A stretch of 64,000 nt of DNA from Erythroxylum novogranatense (GCA_029891385.1 CM057230.1:22634847-22698846), one strand, 5' to 3'. Numbered from the stretch's first letter, positions 24,501 through 35,956 are shown. Made by a program: numbers and translations. Notes: generated by a model not told the origin, from the sequence alone.

Positions 24501-25731
24501 TGATTTTACACACCTGACCTATTTCTGTTCTCTTCTGTATCACTAAGGTTAGGAACAATCTTCACTTATTTGGACATAACTAGCAGAATCCTTATCAAAT
24601 TAAAATTTACTTTATACAGATCTTAAATGACACATTTTGGAACATTTCGTAAGAAGAACTCATCATCCAATTCCAACTCTAAGGTCCTCAAACAATTAAC
24701 TTTCAGGTCTTAGTTCAATCTCGCTGGTGTTCTGAACCCGATTCAATTAGGGGCCTATTACTCTCATTTGGCTCACCCTAAAATCGTGGAAATATTCATG
24801 GAGATATTAGACCTCTAGTTCTACAACTTCTATGTTTTGAGTTTCTTTAGATTCGAACGTTAAAGGGCTAAAAAAAATTAGACAAGTGGAGCCACGAATC
24901 TGTCTTTGCAATCTCAAACCATCCCAACTCAAGTTAATCATCATTTTTGTTCAACTTAGCCATGCAATTAACCTTAAGTAACATGACAAGTAACTATAAA
25001 TCCATCATAAAAACATATGATTTACCTTAAGCAAGCTTCCCCTCTCCTAGACTTCACAAGCTCACAACCCTCATCATCACTTTGCAAGGAAAGCTAGGTT
25101 AAACTCTTAGAAGCAAGATGAACAAATGGAGAAGAGTAGCACTTTCGGATGATAAGAAGTTTTTAACTTTCATGGTGAGTTTTTTTAAGTCTTTCAAGAA
25201 GCAAGACTCGTGGATGAATGGAGAAACATTAAATGAATGAAAGATGAGTCACCTAATAAGAGAAAAAGACAAAAACAAGAAAAGGACAAAACATGTAATA
25301 GGATTTCTTAAGAAACCTAATAAAATTTGACCCAATCAATTCCAATGGCCCTCATTTCAATCCCAAAATAATATACCCAATATTGTAGTGCCATTGGATA
25401 GAAATTTTCGCCATCTAGAAAATCAACGGTTCGCCACTTGGCGATTTGTCGATCGGGAATTTTCTTCGAAAAAATTCCTAAAATCTCTTAAAATATAAAA
25501 CACACTGGATCGGTCAAAATAATTTTCAAACACAATAACCACGTTAATCACAATAAAATTGCCTTAGGCACAAAAACAGAATGTCATGTATGCATATACA
25601 GTAATTTCATGTGCACAAATGATACTGTGTCCCAATCCTATTATGCATGAACAGTCCTCAGTCATTCCAATCCATCTCATCCCATGCTAAATTTACGATT
25701 TTACCCTTCCTGTCGGGGGTGAGATGTTACA
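21508..25731 (-). repeat. LARD 5' LTR
   Basis: Partner of 14170-18428; same ends (TGTAACACCCCACTC...GAGATGTTACA). It carries the homologous triple repeat (about 22317-22446), stem-loop (21933-21947), CpG-rich short repeats (about 23325-23405) and modular repeats (23450-24850). In element sense transcription would start in this LTR and run leftwards. Confidence 0.95.
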
Positions 25732-26566
25732 CTAAGTCCATTTGTAAAGTTTCTCAAGAAACATTACATATTGGACAGTATACTAATGTCAGACACACCT
25801 TAACAAAATGGTGTGGCAAAGAGGTGTAATATGACATTAATAGATATAGTTAGAAGTATGATGGGTAATTATCATTACCCAAAACCTTGTGGATTCATGC
25901 ATTTAAAACTGTTGTGTATTTGCCAAATAAGATTCCTAGTAAGGTAATACCTAAAACTTCTTTTGAGTTATGGATCGGAAGGAAACCTAATATGAGGCAC
26001 TAGTATGTTTAGGGTTTTCCAGTAGAAGCACGAGCTTATAATTCATAAGAAAAGAAATTAGATTCTCAAATAGGCAGTGGTTACTTTATTGGTTACCTAG
26101 AGAAAGCTAAATGATTTATTGTCCAAACTATAGTCTAAGAATTATTGAAACAACTAATGCCAAATTCATTGAAAATGTTGAAGTTAGTGAGAGTGTTAAA
26201 AAACGTGTTATGGATATTAATGGAATAAGGGTTGATTTTCTATTACCCATAAATATTTCAGTATCTACATCTATATCAAATATTGTCCCAGTGTTGGAAG
26301 AATAAAATAATTGTGGACAAGATTTGTATGAAACAACACCTTATGAAGAACTAATTAATTTAAATGAACTACGTGGAATAGCTTTGAATAAAAATTGTAA
26401 GAATAAGGGGATAAGCTATTCTTAATGACTATGTGGTTTATTTGCAAGAGTCAGAATTTGATTATGGTGTTAATGATGATTATGCTTCATATTCACAAGC
26501 CATACAAAGTGATAATTATGATAAATGGATTGATGTTATGAAAGATGAGTTAAAATCAATGGAACA
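25732..26566 (+). pseudogene. Copia-3 integrase C-terminal half and start of RT
   Basis: Resumes after the LARD with 'GVAKR' (usual GVAERRN) near 25810, 'IVRSMM' near 25848, 'PKTSFELWIGRKPNMR' near 25950, and the open stretch 26111-26305 ending the integrase C-terminal region ('IETTNAKFIENVE'). The stretch 26433-26566 gives 'YDKWIDVMKDELKSMEHEN', the segment that opens copia RT. It is cut at 26566 by the next insertion and continues at 32929. Confidence 0.88.
26562..26566. repeat. TSD of the copia-type solo LTR (pair 32924-32928)
   Basis: GAACA on both sides, identical. Joining the flanks restores the RT reading 'MKDELKSMEH' to 'NV.DLVHLPERSKRVEC'. Confidence 0.92.
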
Positions 26567-27615
26567 TGAAAATTTTCGAAGGAGCGTAGTAATTTCACAA
26601 AAATTGGTTCAATCGCGATTGTTTCTAGCACAAGCGAAAATAGAAAAATTAAATGTAAAATAATAAATCAACATCAAAATTTGTTAACGTAGTTTGGCAC
26701 ACCTTGCTTACGTCTACGGAGCCCTCACCCAGTTTAATTACTTTCACCTGTGATACAACAATAGTTTCACTCAAGGAATTACAGAGCCGACTCACCCAAC
26801 CCTTGAAACTATCCCTCTTCCTCACAACCTGTGAAAGTAAGTCACACCCAATAGTACGACTGCCTCGTACTATCCTCAATAGAAGATTTTGTTAATAGTA
26901 TTTGATAATAAAGGATGAAAATAAAATAACTCAAGTGATTAAAATAATAAAGAACATAAACAAAGACACTTGAGAAAAAAAAACAACTTCCCTAATAATG
27001 TAGTTTCATCAATGAAAGAACGAGAAGTTAACAATCAAAAGAATATGTTGTGAAGCTTCAATATTGTCATTGGAACATCCCACGCATAACAGCTACAAAA
27101 ATCAATAAACGAACAAATGTTTTATCATCGAAACATTGTAAACATTGAAGCTTCAAAATTGACAATATCTGCTGGAATTTTTTGCAAACAACCACTACTA
27201 TCGACAACCACCAAAACTCATACAATCAATAACTGATTAGCCTAACAAAAGCCACACCATCGACTATATGTAACGACTGCAAAAAAATCACGAAAACTTA
27301 TGAAGCTTTTGCACACAATAACTCATAACTAACAACCCCAAAATTACCACTTCATTGACAATAAAAACAGCCACCAAAAGAACACGCAAGCACTAGAAAA
27401 ACCAACTATCAACAACCAAGACAACCCTCAATATTCATTCAAAAGTAGTAGAGAGCATAGCTGCAAAAAATCACACACCATCAGCAATTTCACAGCCCAC
27501 CAAAAGTCATAAACAAAAAACATAAACGCAATAGCAAGATGAATTAATTATCAACCAAAAATTAAAATTTTCACCACCGAAACATCTAAACAAAAAATGT
27601 TGCACACACACACGA

Positions 27616-27620
27616 TTTAT
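27616..27620. repeat. TSD of solo TGTTGG LTR (pair 32124-32128)
   Basis: ATTTA on both sides, identical. Confidence 0.92.
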
Positions 27621-30600
27621 GTTGGACCCCGATCTTTAATTGGAATTTAGAAATAGTAAATGAAATTGAATGAGTGTTTTGTTTAAGTATTATGTTATAG
27701 ATGAAATTATGCTTTAAGGAAATTTTGAGAAAAGAATTATGAGTTTTCAATGTATTTGATAATTGTGGAGATTTGTATGGGTTATGAAAGTTTAAGAGAA
27801 TGAATTGATTGAAAAGTTAGTAGAAAATCAAGAAATAAAGAGAAAAGTGAGAGAATTTGAAAAATTAAGAAAGTTGACTTTTGGAGATAGAAAGTTTGAC
27901 TTGAGAGTTAACTTTTTGTTTGAGGCAAAATTTGAGAAAATTGTCTTCTGGAAACTTGTAGTTTATGTCAAGATCTTTCTGTAGCCATAAAGTTTGATAT
28001 TTTTCGATATTGGAAGTGAGAGTTATGATCAGTCAAAGTTTGCTTGGAGTTTGACTTTTTGAAGAAAAAGTTGACTTTTTGATTTAGGGAAAATTCGAGA
28101 AAATGATCAACATGAAAATTGTAGCCTATGTCGAGAGCTTTTTGTGGACATAAAGTTTGCTATTTTTTTATGTCGGGATTGAGAGATATGAATTTATGAA
28201 GATATGCTTTGTTTTGAAAATACTATTAAGTATAGATTTGTGTGTTCTATGCTTCGAGGCCACTCGTCGTATAGATTTAGTTTGAATTAGAGTAATTGGT
28301 CTTCATGAAAGTTTTAGATGATGTTTTTATCTTTCCATTGATATAAAGTTTGCAATTTTTCGATATCGGGGCAAGGAGTTATGAGCGATTAAAAATTGGA
28401 AGTCGTTTAGGAAAAACTGTTTTGGACAGAATCTTAGATTGAGTTTTTGACCTCTTTCGAGACCTAATTTGATTTTGAGTTCTTCAGGGAAGTTGTAGAG
28501 CTTCCTTTGATCTTTCTATTGACACCAGATTTGTCAAATTACGAGATCGAGAGATATGATTTTTGAAAAGTTCGGTTTTGAAGTTCCGATACTTTGTTTT
28601 TAATCCGATCCCTTTTGTAATCTTTTGCTTATAATTCCTTTGTCCGACATCCAATTGACTTGATTCTCGAAGCTTTGGATTCCTAAGAAAATTAATTTCA
28701 TTTTATTGAAGAATTATGATTTTTAGGAGATTAAATGGAAAGAGATTGATTGAACCTAAGTGAGAGATTTGGTTATAGGTTATAAGTTGGATAATTTTCT
28801 GAACATGGTTCAGTATTTTGGGAAATGCGGGAGTTGTACAACTCCGATTGAGTTGATTCTTGAGGAAAATAAAATTAAGATATGGGGCTACAAATCATGT
28901 TAAGGGATCGAAATTTAATTTCATCCCTAAGATTGTTAATATCTGGACTGAAGTTATGTTAATGTTCAGTCTCGGATTTTGTGAAGGTCCAATAGTATTT
29001 TGGCTATAAATTCTTCGTTTCTGATCCGAATTGAGCACGGTTAGTGGCGTTGGATTTGTATGATCTAGAGGAACAATTGTTAAGAAAAAAGTTTGTCCAA
29101 ATTATTTTGTTTAGATGCTTGAAAATAGGACGCAAGTAGTCGATTTTCAAGTTCCTGCAGGGGCAATTTTGGAAATAGGCAAATAAGTGAGGGGCAACTT
29201 GGTCATTTGTGCCCCATTTTAATGACATGGCAGAACACACAAGAGAGCTGTCATTTTTTTTACTCCAAACCAGCAGAGAGTCACGAAAATAAGAAGAAGG
29301 GAGAAGAAGAAATGAAGAAGAAAAGGATGAAGCAATCGGCTATGGAAGGAAGGAGAAGAAAGATGAAGAAAGGTTTGATTTTTTATAGGTTTTCTTAGAG
29401 ATTTTTCGTGGTTTCCAAGAGGAAATGGGAGGAAGATGATGAAAGCTTGCCTTGGAGCTTGATAAATACAAAAATGGAGGCGAAAAAGGTAAGAGAGAGA
29501 AAGTTTTGATTTTGAATCTTTTGATGAGTTTATTGGTTTAGATGGCTTGGAAAGGTTATGAATTTAGGTTGTCTAAGGTTAATTGAAGAGAATAGGCTAT
29601 GATTATGTTGATTTTATGAATTTGGGGTTTATGTCAAAGTTTGAAATTGGGGGTTTTTGAAATTGTTGCTTTAGGTGGCTTGGATTAGTGATGAATTTGT
29701 GATATCCTAAGTTAATTTTGATGTTTATGCTTTAGGTGAAGTTTAATTTGAAAAATTGTAAATTGGGGGTTTAGGCCAAATTAGAAATTTGGGGATTTTG
29801 TGAATTAATGGTGTAGAATCATCAATAATAGTAGGAATTGGTGAAATATGAAATCAATTTTGAAGAAATTGTGATTTATGGTATTGAATTTGTGTAAATT
29901 GGTTTAGGTCAATTTTGAAAATTGGGGATTTTCAAAATTGGAGATTGAAATAGCTTGAATATGTGAGGAATTGATGTTTTCTAAGCTCAATTTGAGAAAT
30001 TAAGTTAATTATGATATTGAATTTAATTGAATTGGTTTAGGTTCAATTTGGAATTTGGGGATTTTAGAAATTAATGATGTACATATCTTGGAATTAGTAT
30101 GAATTGATGACTTATGCATCAAATTGAAGGATTAAGTTATTTATGAGATTGAATTTTGATGAAATTACTTTAGGGAATGTTAAATTGGAAGAAAGAAGGA
30201 GGCTTTGGAGCAATTGAGGCACAAAGCAAGTTGTTAGCATGGATATGAGGTGGGTAGTATATTTATATTTTGATTTATAAGCTATATGTGAAAATTTGAA
30301 AATTAAAGAAAACAAAATCTGATTTTGATAAATTATTGTTGATAAAATGTTTGAAAAAGGATGTAAATGTTTGAAATTATGATTTGAAGGGTTAAAATGA
30401 GTTTTAGAAAATGCAAGAATTATGAAATTCATGGTTTTCAAATCATTTGATTTATGATTTAAATGATTTAAAGAATTAGTGCATATATTGTGATGAATTT
30501 GATGAATATGTGATTTAAGTGAATTGCATTCGATTTGTTATATGAATTCATGTGGATATATGTTTGTGTCATTTATGACACATTATGATGATATGATATG

Positions 30601-32123
30601 AAATTTTTTTAAGAAAATTAAGATTTTGAAAAGTGCCATCGGGCAATCTGAAATTCCGTTTTGCTTATGTGCTATGTGGGTTTGGTCAGGTCCTTTTGTG
30701 AGTCGATTACTTGTCTCTACTTGTTAAAGCCTTCTCTCGGCTGCCCATGAAGAGGCAATGGAGTTCCGATTACGGACTCCCTTCACGGCTACACTGAACC
30801 GCTATGCGGGAAAGTATAGTACGTCCTGTTAGGACCGAAACCAAACCATTTTGAAATGTTATGTGCTTTTTGCTTTTGTTCATATTTGTGATGCATTGAA
30901 AATGTGTTGCATTCATGTATGCATGATTTGGAATGATTTGAGAATTTGAATGAGAAATTGAGCTTTGAAATCGAGAAATTTTTGGAAATTAGTAATAAAG
31001 AATTTGAAAATGTGGAAAGTTGAAGAAATAAGTTTTGTTGAAAGATTTGCAAAATAACAAATGTTTTGAGAAATGTTTTTGCTTATGTTTCAATTTATAA
31101 ATATATTATCCACGAGCTTCCGAGCTCATCCCCCTTTCATCCCCAATCTCCAAGTTTTTAAGTAGGAGATCGGATGGAAGACGAGCATGACCTCAGTCCA
31201 ATTTGTGTTTGTTCGTATTTATGTGTAAAGTTTGATGTTCGTATTGGATTTTATGGATTGTTAGAAAGCCAGTAAAGTGTATTTAGTCCGAATCTAAAGA
31301 ATGTATACTGATTATCTTTGAAAATGATTATGAATTGAATTTATGATATGTGTAAGTAAATTATGGAGTTATATATGAATTGAAATGTATGTGAATGGAT
31401 TTGCTCGTGGCTAGTAAATGTATATGATTGTATTGTGTTCGGATTGAGACTTTTGAAGTGTTAGGTATAGAATTGCGTTTGTTTCTGCTGGGTTTCAGGA
31501 CAGGAGGTCCGATGATGGTTATTAAGGTTGGATGTGATTTTGTGATTTTAAAGTGTGTTTTATCATTGCAGAATTTTTGGGTGTCAAAATATAACCGTTA
31601 TATCTTTCAAATTTCGGTAAAATGGGTAAAAAGGGTTTAAAAATGAATGTATAAGAAAATGATTAAGAAGTTAGTTTGGTAAAGATGAGATTTGCGTGAT
31701 TAAGACAAATTATATGAATTGAGTGTTATATGAGGATAAATTTCCAAAAAGGAAATTGTATGATTTGAATGTGATTGAGTAAAGAGAAAAGGAATGAAAT
31801 ATGGAAAAAAATTATATCGGGTTTGGATAGTCTAGGTTCCCAACGCGAATGTGTTTCTTTGTTCTTGATTGTTCTTGGATGTCGGCTCTGTTTGTTAAGT
31901 ATCGATTCCGCTTCGTTTCGTTTTGCTTCGGTACTTTAATTTTTCGTTTCGCTTCAGCTATTTCTTTGTTTCCGCTTCGCTTTGCATTATATCTTCGCAT
32001 TTCATTTTCCGCTTTGTTATTCGTATGCGAAAGTTTGGTTCGATTGTTTCGTTCTATCCGCTTTGTTCGTTTCCGTCTTTCCGCTTTTCGATTGGGATCC
32101 GGTTCCCAGATCGAGTTCCAACA
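27621..32123 (+). mobile_element. Solo TGTTGG-family giant LTR, 4.5 kb
   Basis: Starts TGTTGGACCCC, ends GAGTTCCAACA, flanked by perfect ATTTA TSDs, so a true solo LTR. Alignable with 3022-6568 at both ends and in the middle, but about 950 bp longer because of an expanded block (about 29530-30620) of degenerate repeats built on TTGGGG..TTTAGG..AATTTG. Conserved with the first copy: TATAAATATA box (about 31098), GGAGTTCCG..CGGACTCC hairpin (30760-30780), stem-loops at 31114-31127 and 31146-31170. No ORF is supported. Confidence 0.93.
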
Positions 32124-32923
32124 ATTTATGCACACTTTTCCCTAACAACGACAACAATTCAACTTTCTAAAAAATTCACACACTAGCAGAGAAACGTTGC
32201 TCACATGGATAACTCTAATCACCATGAATTCTACTACAAAAAGATCATCCAAAATAACCCAAAAATCTAGTTGTCAAGTCACCATAACCCCATCAGTTTT
32301 TCCACAAAAGCAACAACAAAATCAGTCCTAATAAATCACGCAATCAACAAAAAATTTAGTAACAATGATTTCACCCCAAGCACTGATGATTAATCCAAGT
32401 CACTTAAACATCAATAGAAAACAACCACATCTATATAGACTCCTAATCAACAACGAAGAATTTTGAAAAGGCAACTGCAAGGATTTTTCTTACACTCACA
32501 AATTTACCTAATTGAACCACAAAAAGACCAAAATAAGAATACAACTATACTAAAACTCTATCAGCAATGACCAACCAAAGAAGAGACATAGTAGAAGATC
32601 TATTCAGCCCAAGTTCACATGATTCACCAAGAAGATTTCACTATGTAGAGTTCTATCCACATACAATCAGCTACCAAATATTTTCCAAGATAGCTTTTAG
32701 ATTTTTGCCTATGTCACACAAAAATTGTTGTTAATTCACACTAAAAATGACAATTGTTAGGCACATTCCAACTACAATCAACCAACCAAATCTCCAAGGA
32801 ATATGATATTCCATCTTGACTAGAATTTGAAACTAATCAACGTTATATTGAAAGAGTCCCACTTAATTCTATTTTTAAATAATGCTAAAATTAAATAATA
32901 AGATATCAACATATATCTCAACA

Positions 32924-33500
32924 GAACAAAACAATGTCTAGGACCTTGTTCATTTGCCAGAAAGATCCAAGCGAGTCGAATGTAATGGTTCCATAAGATC
33001 AAACGTGAGTCAAATGGCAATATTGAATGGAATCAAGCTAGACTTGTTGCCAAAGGTTATACTCAAAAGGATGACATTGATTTTAAATAGACGTTTTCAC
33101 CTATCTCAAAGAAAGATTCAATGAGAATAATCATGACATTAATAGCTCAGTTTGATTTAGAGTTACATCAAATGGATGTGAAAGTTGTCTTTCTAAATGT
33201 TTTTTCACATAAGGAAAGGGTCACATATACGTAAACTTAAGAAATCAATATATAAACTTAAACAAACTTCCCGACAATGATATTTTAAGTTTAATGATAC
33301 CATAACATCTTTTGGTTTTCAAGAAAATATTGTTGATCGTTGTATCTACCGAAAGATTAGTTGAAGTAAGTTTATTTTTCTAGTTTTATATGTTGGTGAT
33401 ATTTTACTTTATGTTAATGATTTGGACATATTGTATTAGACTAAAGATTTTTCTCTAAAAATTTTGAAATGAAAGATATAGGAGAGACATCCTATATAAT
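32924..33500 (+). pseudogene. Copia-3 reverse transcriptase, broken
   Basis: Reads across frames 'DLVHLPERSKRVEC', 'QARLVAKGYTQKDDIDFK' followed by a stop, 'TFSPISKKDSMRIIMTLIAQFDLELHQMDVK' (motif A Asp present), then 'VLYVGDILLYVND' near 33380-33420. The YVDD box is YVGD at 33388-33399, losing one catalytic Asp. A shift occurs near 33200 at the usual FLNG segment. It continues the reading cut at 26566. Confidence 0.9.
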
Positions 33501-34102
33501 AGGAATTTCAATATTCTGCAGTAGATCACAATGATTGGTAAAGTTGTCTTAAAAAGATTATATCGAAAGAATTCTTGAGAGATTTCATATGAAAAAAATG
33601 TTCAAAAGGACTATGTGCTTATTTATAGAAGATCAAATCCATTGTAAGTAATATTCGAATTGAGATTTTTCGCTATTTGTTTCTACTATCAGAAGGAACA
33701 ATTTCATGGGAAAGTCCTAAACAATCTACCATTGCTTCATCCACTATAGAAACTGAATGTATAGCTTATTTTGAGGCTATAAATCATGCCTTATAGCTGC
33801 AAAACATTATTTTAGGGCATGAGGTTGTCGACATCATTACTAAGTCGGAGAAAATTATTATGATAATAGAAAATTTATTATGATAATTCAACAATTTTCT
33901 TCTCTAATAATGATAAGAACTCTAGAGGTATTAAACATAAGGAGTTCAAATATTTATCTTAAAGGAGGAAATTAAAAACAAATAGTAACATATTAAGATG
34001 GATCTTATGATTGCAGATCCCTTAAATAAAGGCCTTCTACCAATGAAATTTAAGGAACATGTTCAAAAAATATGCCTTGGATATATTAATAATTATTTTT
34101 GA
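33501..34102 (+). pseudogene. Copia-3 RNase H and pol C-terminus
   Basis: Contains 'STIETECIAYFEA' near 33745 (usual S.AEAEY.A..EA), 'RGIKHKEFKYLS' near 33920 and the end 'ADPLNKGLLPMKFKEHVQ' near 34015-34065, stopping at TGA 34100-34102. The GLLPMKFKEHV ending is typical of a copia subgroup different from Copia-1/-4. Several stops and one duplicated stretch (AAATTATTATGATAATA, about 33850-33890) break it. Confidence 0.85.
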
Positions 34103-34380
34103 TGACTTTTTGACACTCATAAGCTCAATAAAGTTTTTGATTGACATTTTCTTATTTATTATAAATGTGCACATGTAAATGTAAATAAGAAATAAAATTG
34201 TCTATAAACCATCAATGTAGATCTTTGTGATATTTATCACTTATATGACCTGACTTATAAATTACTAGTGTTGCGACATATGGAAGGAATTATGTGATAT
34301 TGAAGTACATGACCCACATTATGTGATTTATTGTATTGAGATAAATTATGAATATATTAAGATTTTATGCACCCTTATGT

Positions 34381-34411
<31 letters not shown>

Positions 34412-34685
34412 ATGAAATAAATCTCAACTATTTATTATGATCATTTTATGAACGTCCTGCATTAAAAGTCATAAACATATAAATTAGTTATCTTTTACTA
34501 ATTAAGGTAGCATATTGTTTTCCATCAAATTTCAATAACAGTAAAAGTATTAAGAGAGAAATTAATTTTAACCAAAAATGCAGTAAAATTTGTCACTCTC
34601 TTTTCAATAATGATATCTTCCTCATCAAGTGCATAACCTTACACTTTTATGAATGTCTAACTTTAATTTATATAAGAAAATCCTA
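34103..34685 (+). other. Copia-3 3' flank, possible 3' LTR remnant
   Basis: Follows the pol stop directly, AT-rich, no ORF. The block around 34160-34380 looks like LTR/UTR sequence of the Copia-3 group (the Copia-3 3' LTR would be expected here). I cannot place a TG...CA boundary or a second copy. Contains (TA)13. Confidence 0.4.
34381..34406. repeat. (TA)13 microsatellite
   Basis: Uninterrupted TA repeat, 26 bp, in the flank after Copia-3. Confidence 0.97.
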
Positions 34686-34723
34686 TTTTTTTATAAAGGA
34701 AAGCTACTGAAAATATTACATAA
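34686..34723 (-). other. LINE 3' UTR and short poly(A)
   Basis: After the ORF2 stop the minus strand runs AGTAGCTTTCCTTTATAAA into an A7 run, which resembles the short 3' UTR and tail of plant L1 elements. The tail is short, so the end point is approximate. Confidence 0.6.
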
Positions 34724-34866
34724 TTAGTCTAGGGAAAACCATTCCCGACATATAAGGGTGGGGTGGCACCTTATGGGTGGAATATCAAAATAAGTGATCC
34801 CGAGATCAAAATGGCTTGCGTAGTTGACTAACCAGTCAGTGCATCTGTTGCTCTCTCGATAGATAT
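34724..34866 (-). pseudogene. LINE RNase H, C-terminal part and stop
   Basis: Minus-strand reading from 34864: IYRESNRCTDWLVNYASHF then DLGITYFDIPPIRCHP, ending at TAA (34726-34724). The RESNRC.DWLAN segment is the conserved end of the RNase H domain carried by plant LINE ORF2 (the His/Asp region that closes the active site). It continues the piece at 55823-56229 once the Sirevirus and one GATAT are removed; the reading frame itself is intact across that junction. Confidence 0.92.
34862..34866. repeat. TSD of the Sirevirus-like element (pair 55823-55827)
   Basis: GATAT on both sides, identical; joining the flanks restores LINE RNase H. Confidence 0.96.
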
Positions 34867-35926
34867 TGAAGTGAATCACACGTTAGTATACGATATACAA
34901 AATGCACAAGAAGGGGGGGTTGAATTGTGTATTCAAATTTTTAATAAAATCCTCTTTTTAAAAATTTGCTTTCTCAAAACGATTGACAAACAATATTATG
35001 AAGTATTTATATCAACAATAGAAACAAGAGTTAAGAGTTGAGAGTGAGAATCGACACAGTAATTTTATATTGGTTCACCCCAACCGTGGGCTATGTCCAG
35101 TCCTCAGAATCCCTTATGAGATTTCACTATACTTCACAAAAGTACAAGTATTCTTTTCACCGAGCCTCTTCAGGTCTCTTACAACAAGTATTCTTTTTCT
35201 CACTTAGCCTCTTCAAGCTCTCAGATTTTTTTCTTTCTTACAAAAAGATATTGCAAGCTTTGTTATAGAAAATATAGCTCTCGTGTTTAGCACAAATACA
35301 ATATTTAGCTTTTTAAAAATCATTAACTTTTTTAGTCTTCGTTTTCAACTCATATTTATAGTCTTCATCTTCAACTGTTTCTTGATAACTGCTTCTTTCT
35401 TCTTGTTTCTTGATCTTAAAGAAACAGTTATTCAGTTGAGTTCTGTAACTAACTCAAAATGATTTGGTTCTTCGTCTTTGATTCTTTCATCTCATTTTTT
35501 GCTTCGCTTCGTCTTATTTTTTTCGTCTTATTTTGCTTCCATCTCATTTATGCGTTTTGCTTTGCATCTCATTGTGCTTCAGTCTCATTTTTGTCTTTGT
35601 GTCTCATTTCTTCCGTCTCATTTCGTTCCATCTCATTATTCTTCTGTCTCATTTCCTTCTGTCTCATTTTTATCTTTGCGTCTCATTTTGCTTCCGTCTC
35701 ATTTTTGCTTTCATCTCATTTTTATTTTTACGTCTCATTTTGCTTCTGCCTCATTTCTGTCTTTGCGTCTCATTTCCTTCGTTCTCATTTTTATCTGCTT
35801 TCGTCTCATTTTTTCTTCCGTCTCATTTTCTTTCGTCTCATTTTTATCTGCTTCTGTCTCATTTTTCTTCCTTCATCATTATTTGGTTTTCATCAAAATT
35901 AATTGTAAAGTCATTTTGACTTAACA
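34867..35926 (-). repeat. Sirevirus 3' LTR (1060 bp)
   Basis: On + it starts TGAAGTGAATCACACG and ends TTTTGACTTAACA, matching the right LTR except for the 52200-55249 insertion. About 40% of it is a CTCATTT-type minisatellite. Confidence 0.95.
35468..35880. repeat. CTCATTT minisatellite in Sirevirus 3' LTR
   Basis: Irregular tandem copies of a 15-30 bp unit built on (C/T)GTCTCATTT with TTGCTTC or TATCTTTG spacers. On + all three frames stay open through it (S/H/F/C/L-rich translations), which is a composition effect and not coding. The same array, with a different copy pattern, is at 55410-55780. Confidence 0.9.
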
Positions 35927-35940
35927 ATCTCCCCCTTTTT
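35927..35940 (-). promoter_or_regulatory. Sirevirus polypurine tract
   Basis: Minus strand reads AAAAAGGGGGAGAT directly next to the 3' LTR. Confidence 0.92.
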
Positions 35941-35956
35941 GATGATAACAAATAAT

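Larger units (their letters stand above)
14170..25731 (-). mobile_element. LARD-like non-autonomous LTR retrotransposon, complete, 11.56 kb
   Basis: Two long LTRs (14170-18428, 4259 bp; 21508-25731, 4224 bp) flank a 3.08 kb internal region without retroviral coding domains, bounded by perfect CTAAG TSDs. Orientation is minus: the iMet-type primer-binding site lies at 21501-21489 next to the right LTR and the purine tract at 18441-18429 next to the left LTR. The minus-strand end of the internal region encodes ENFEDEIFIRRGEL then TAA inside the TGTAACA LTR start, resembling the end of chromoviral (Ty3/gypsy) pol; this is inference from recall. Giant LTRs with a short non-coding interior fit the Large Retrotransposon Derivative class. 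It must have been mobilised by enzymes of another element. Confidence 0.9.
26567..32923 (-). mobile_element. Solo LTR (~1.85 kb, copia-type, probable), split by a nested solo LTR
   Basis: Bounded by GAACA TSDs. In minus sense it begins TGTTGAGATATATGTTGATA and ends CGAAAATTTTCA, so TG...CA ends are present. After removing the nested 27621-32123 element and one ATTTA, the remaining 26567-27620 plus 32129-32923 is a contiguous A/C-rich sequence of about 1.85 kb with no coding content. The length, the start TGTTGAGATATATGT and the lack of internal sequence suggest a copia solo LTR formed by LTR-LTR recombination; family assignment is inference. Small ORFs here are not gene-like. Confidence 0.8.
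12668..34102 (+). mobile_element. Copia-3: old Ty1/copia element split into three pieces
   Basis: Polyprotein pieces in order: gag/protease/integrase start (12690-14169), integrase C-terminus and RT start (25732-26566), RT and RNase H (32924-34102). The gaps are explained exactly by the LARD insertion (TSD CTAAG) and the copia-type solo LTR (TSD GAACA). Heavy stop and frameshift load marks it as the oldest resident of the left half. The 5' end was displaced or removed by Copia-1. The 3' LTR cannot be delimited and may be within 34103-34685. Confidence 0.88.

Noticed and set aside
26649..26895. Paired + and - ORFs (63-76 aa) at the start of the outer solo LTR
   Set aside because: Non-coding LTR sequence; no family resemblance and both strands open by chance.
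30112..30441. 109 aa minus ORF in the solo TGTTGG LTR
   Set aside because: Lies in the AT-rich end of the expanded repeat block; absent from the other LTR copy.
35459..35924. Three overlapping + ORFs of 128-148 aa rich in Ser, His, Phe, Cys and Leu
   Set aside because: They lie in the CTCATTT minisatellite of the Sirevirus LTR; all frames are open because the repeat lacks stop words. The same occurs at 55384-55820.
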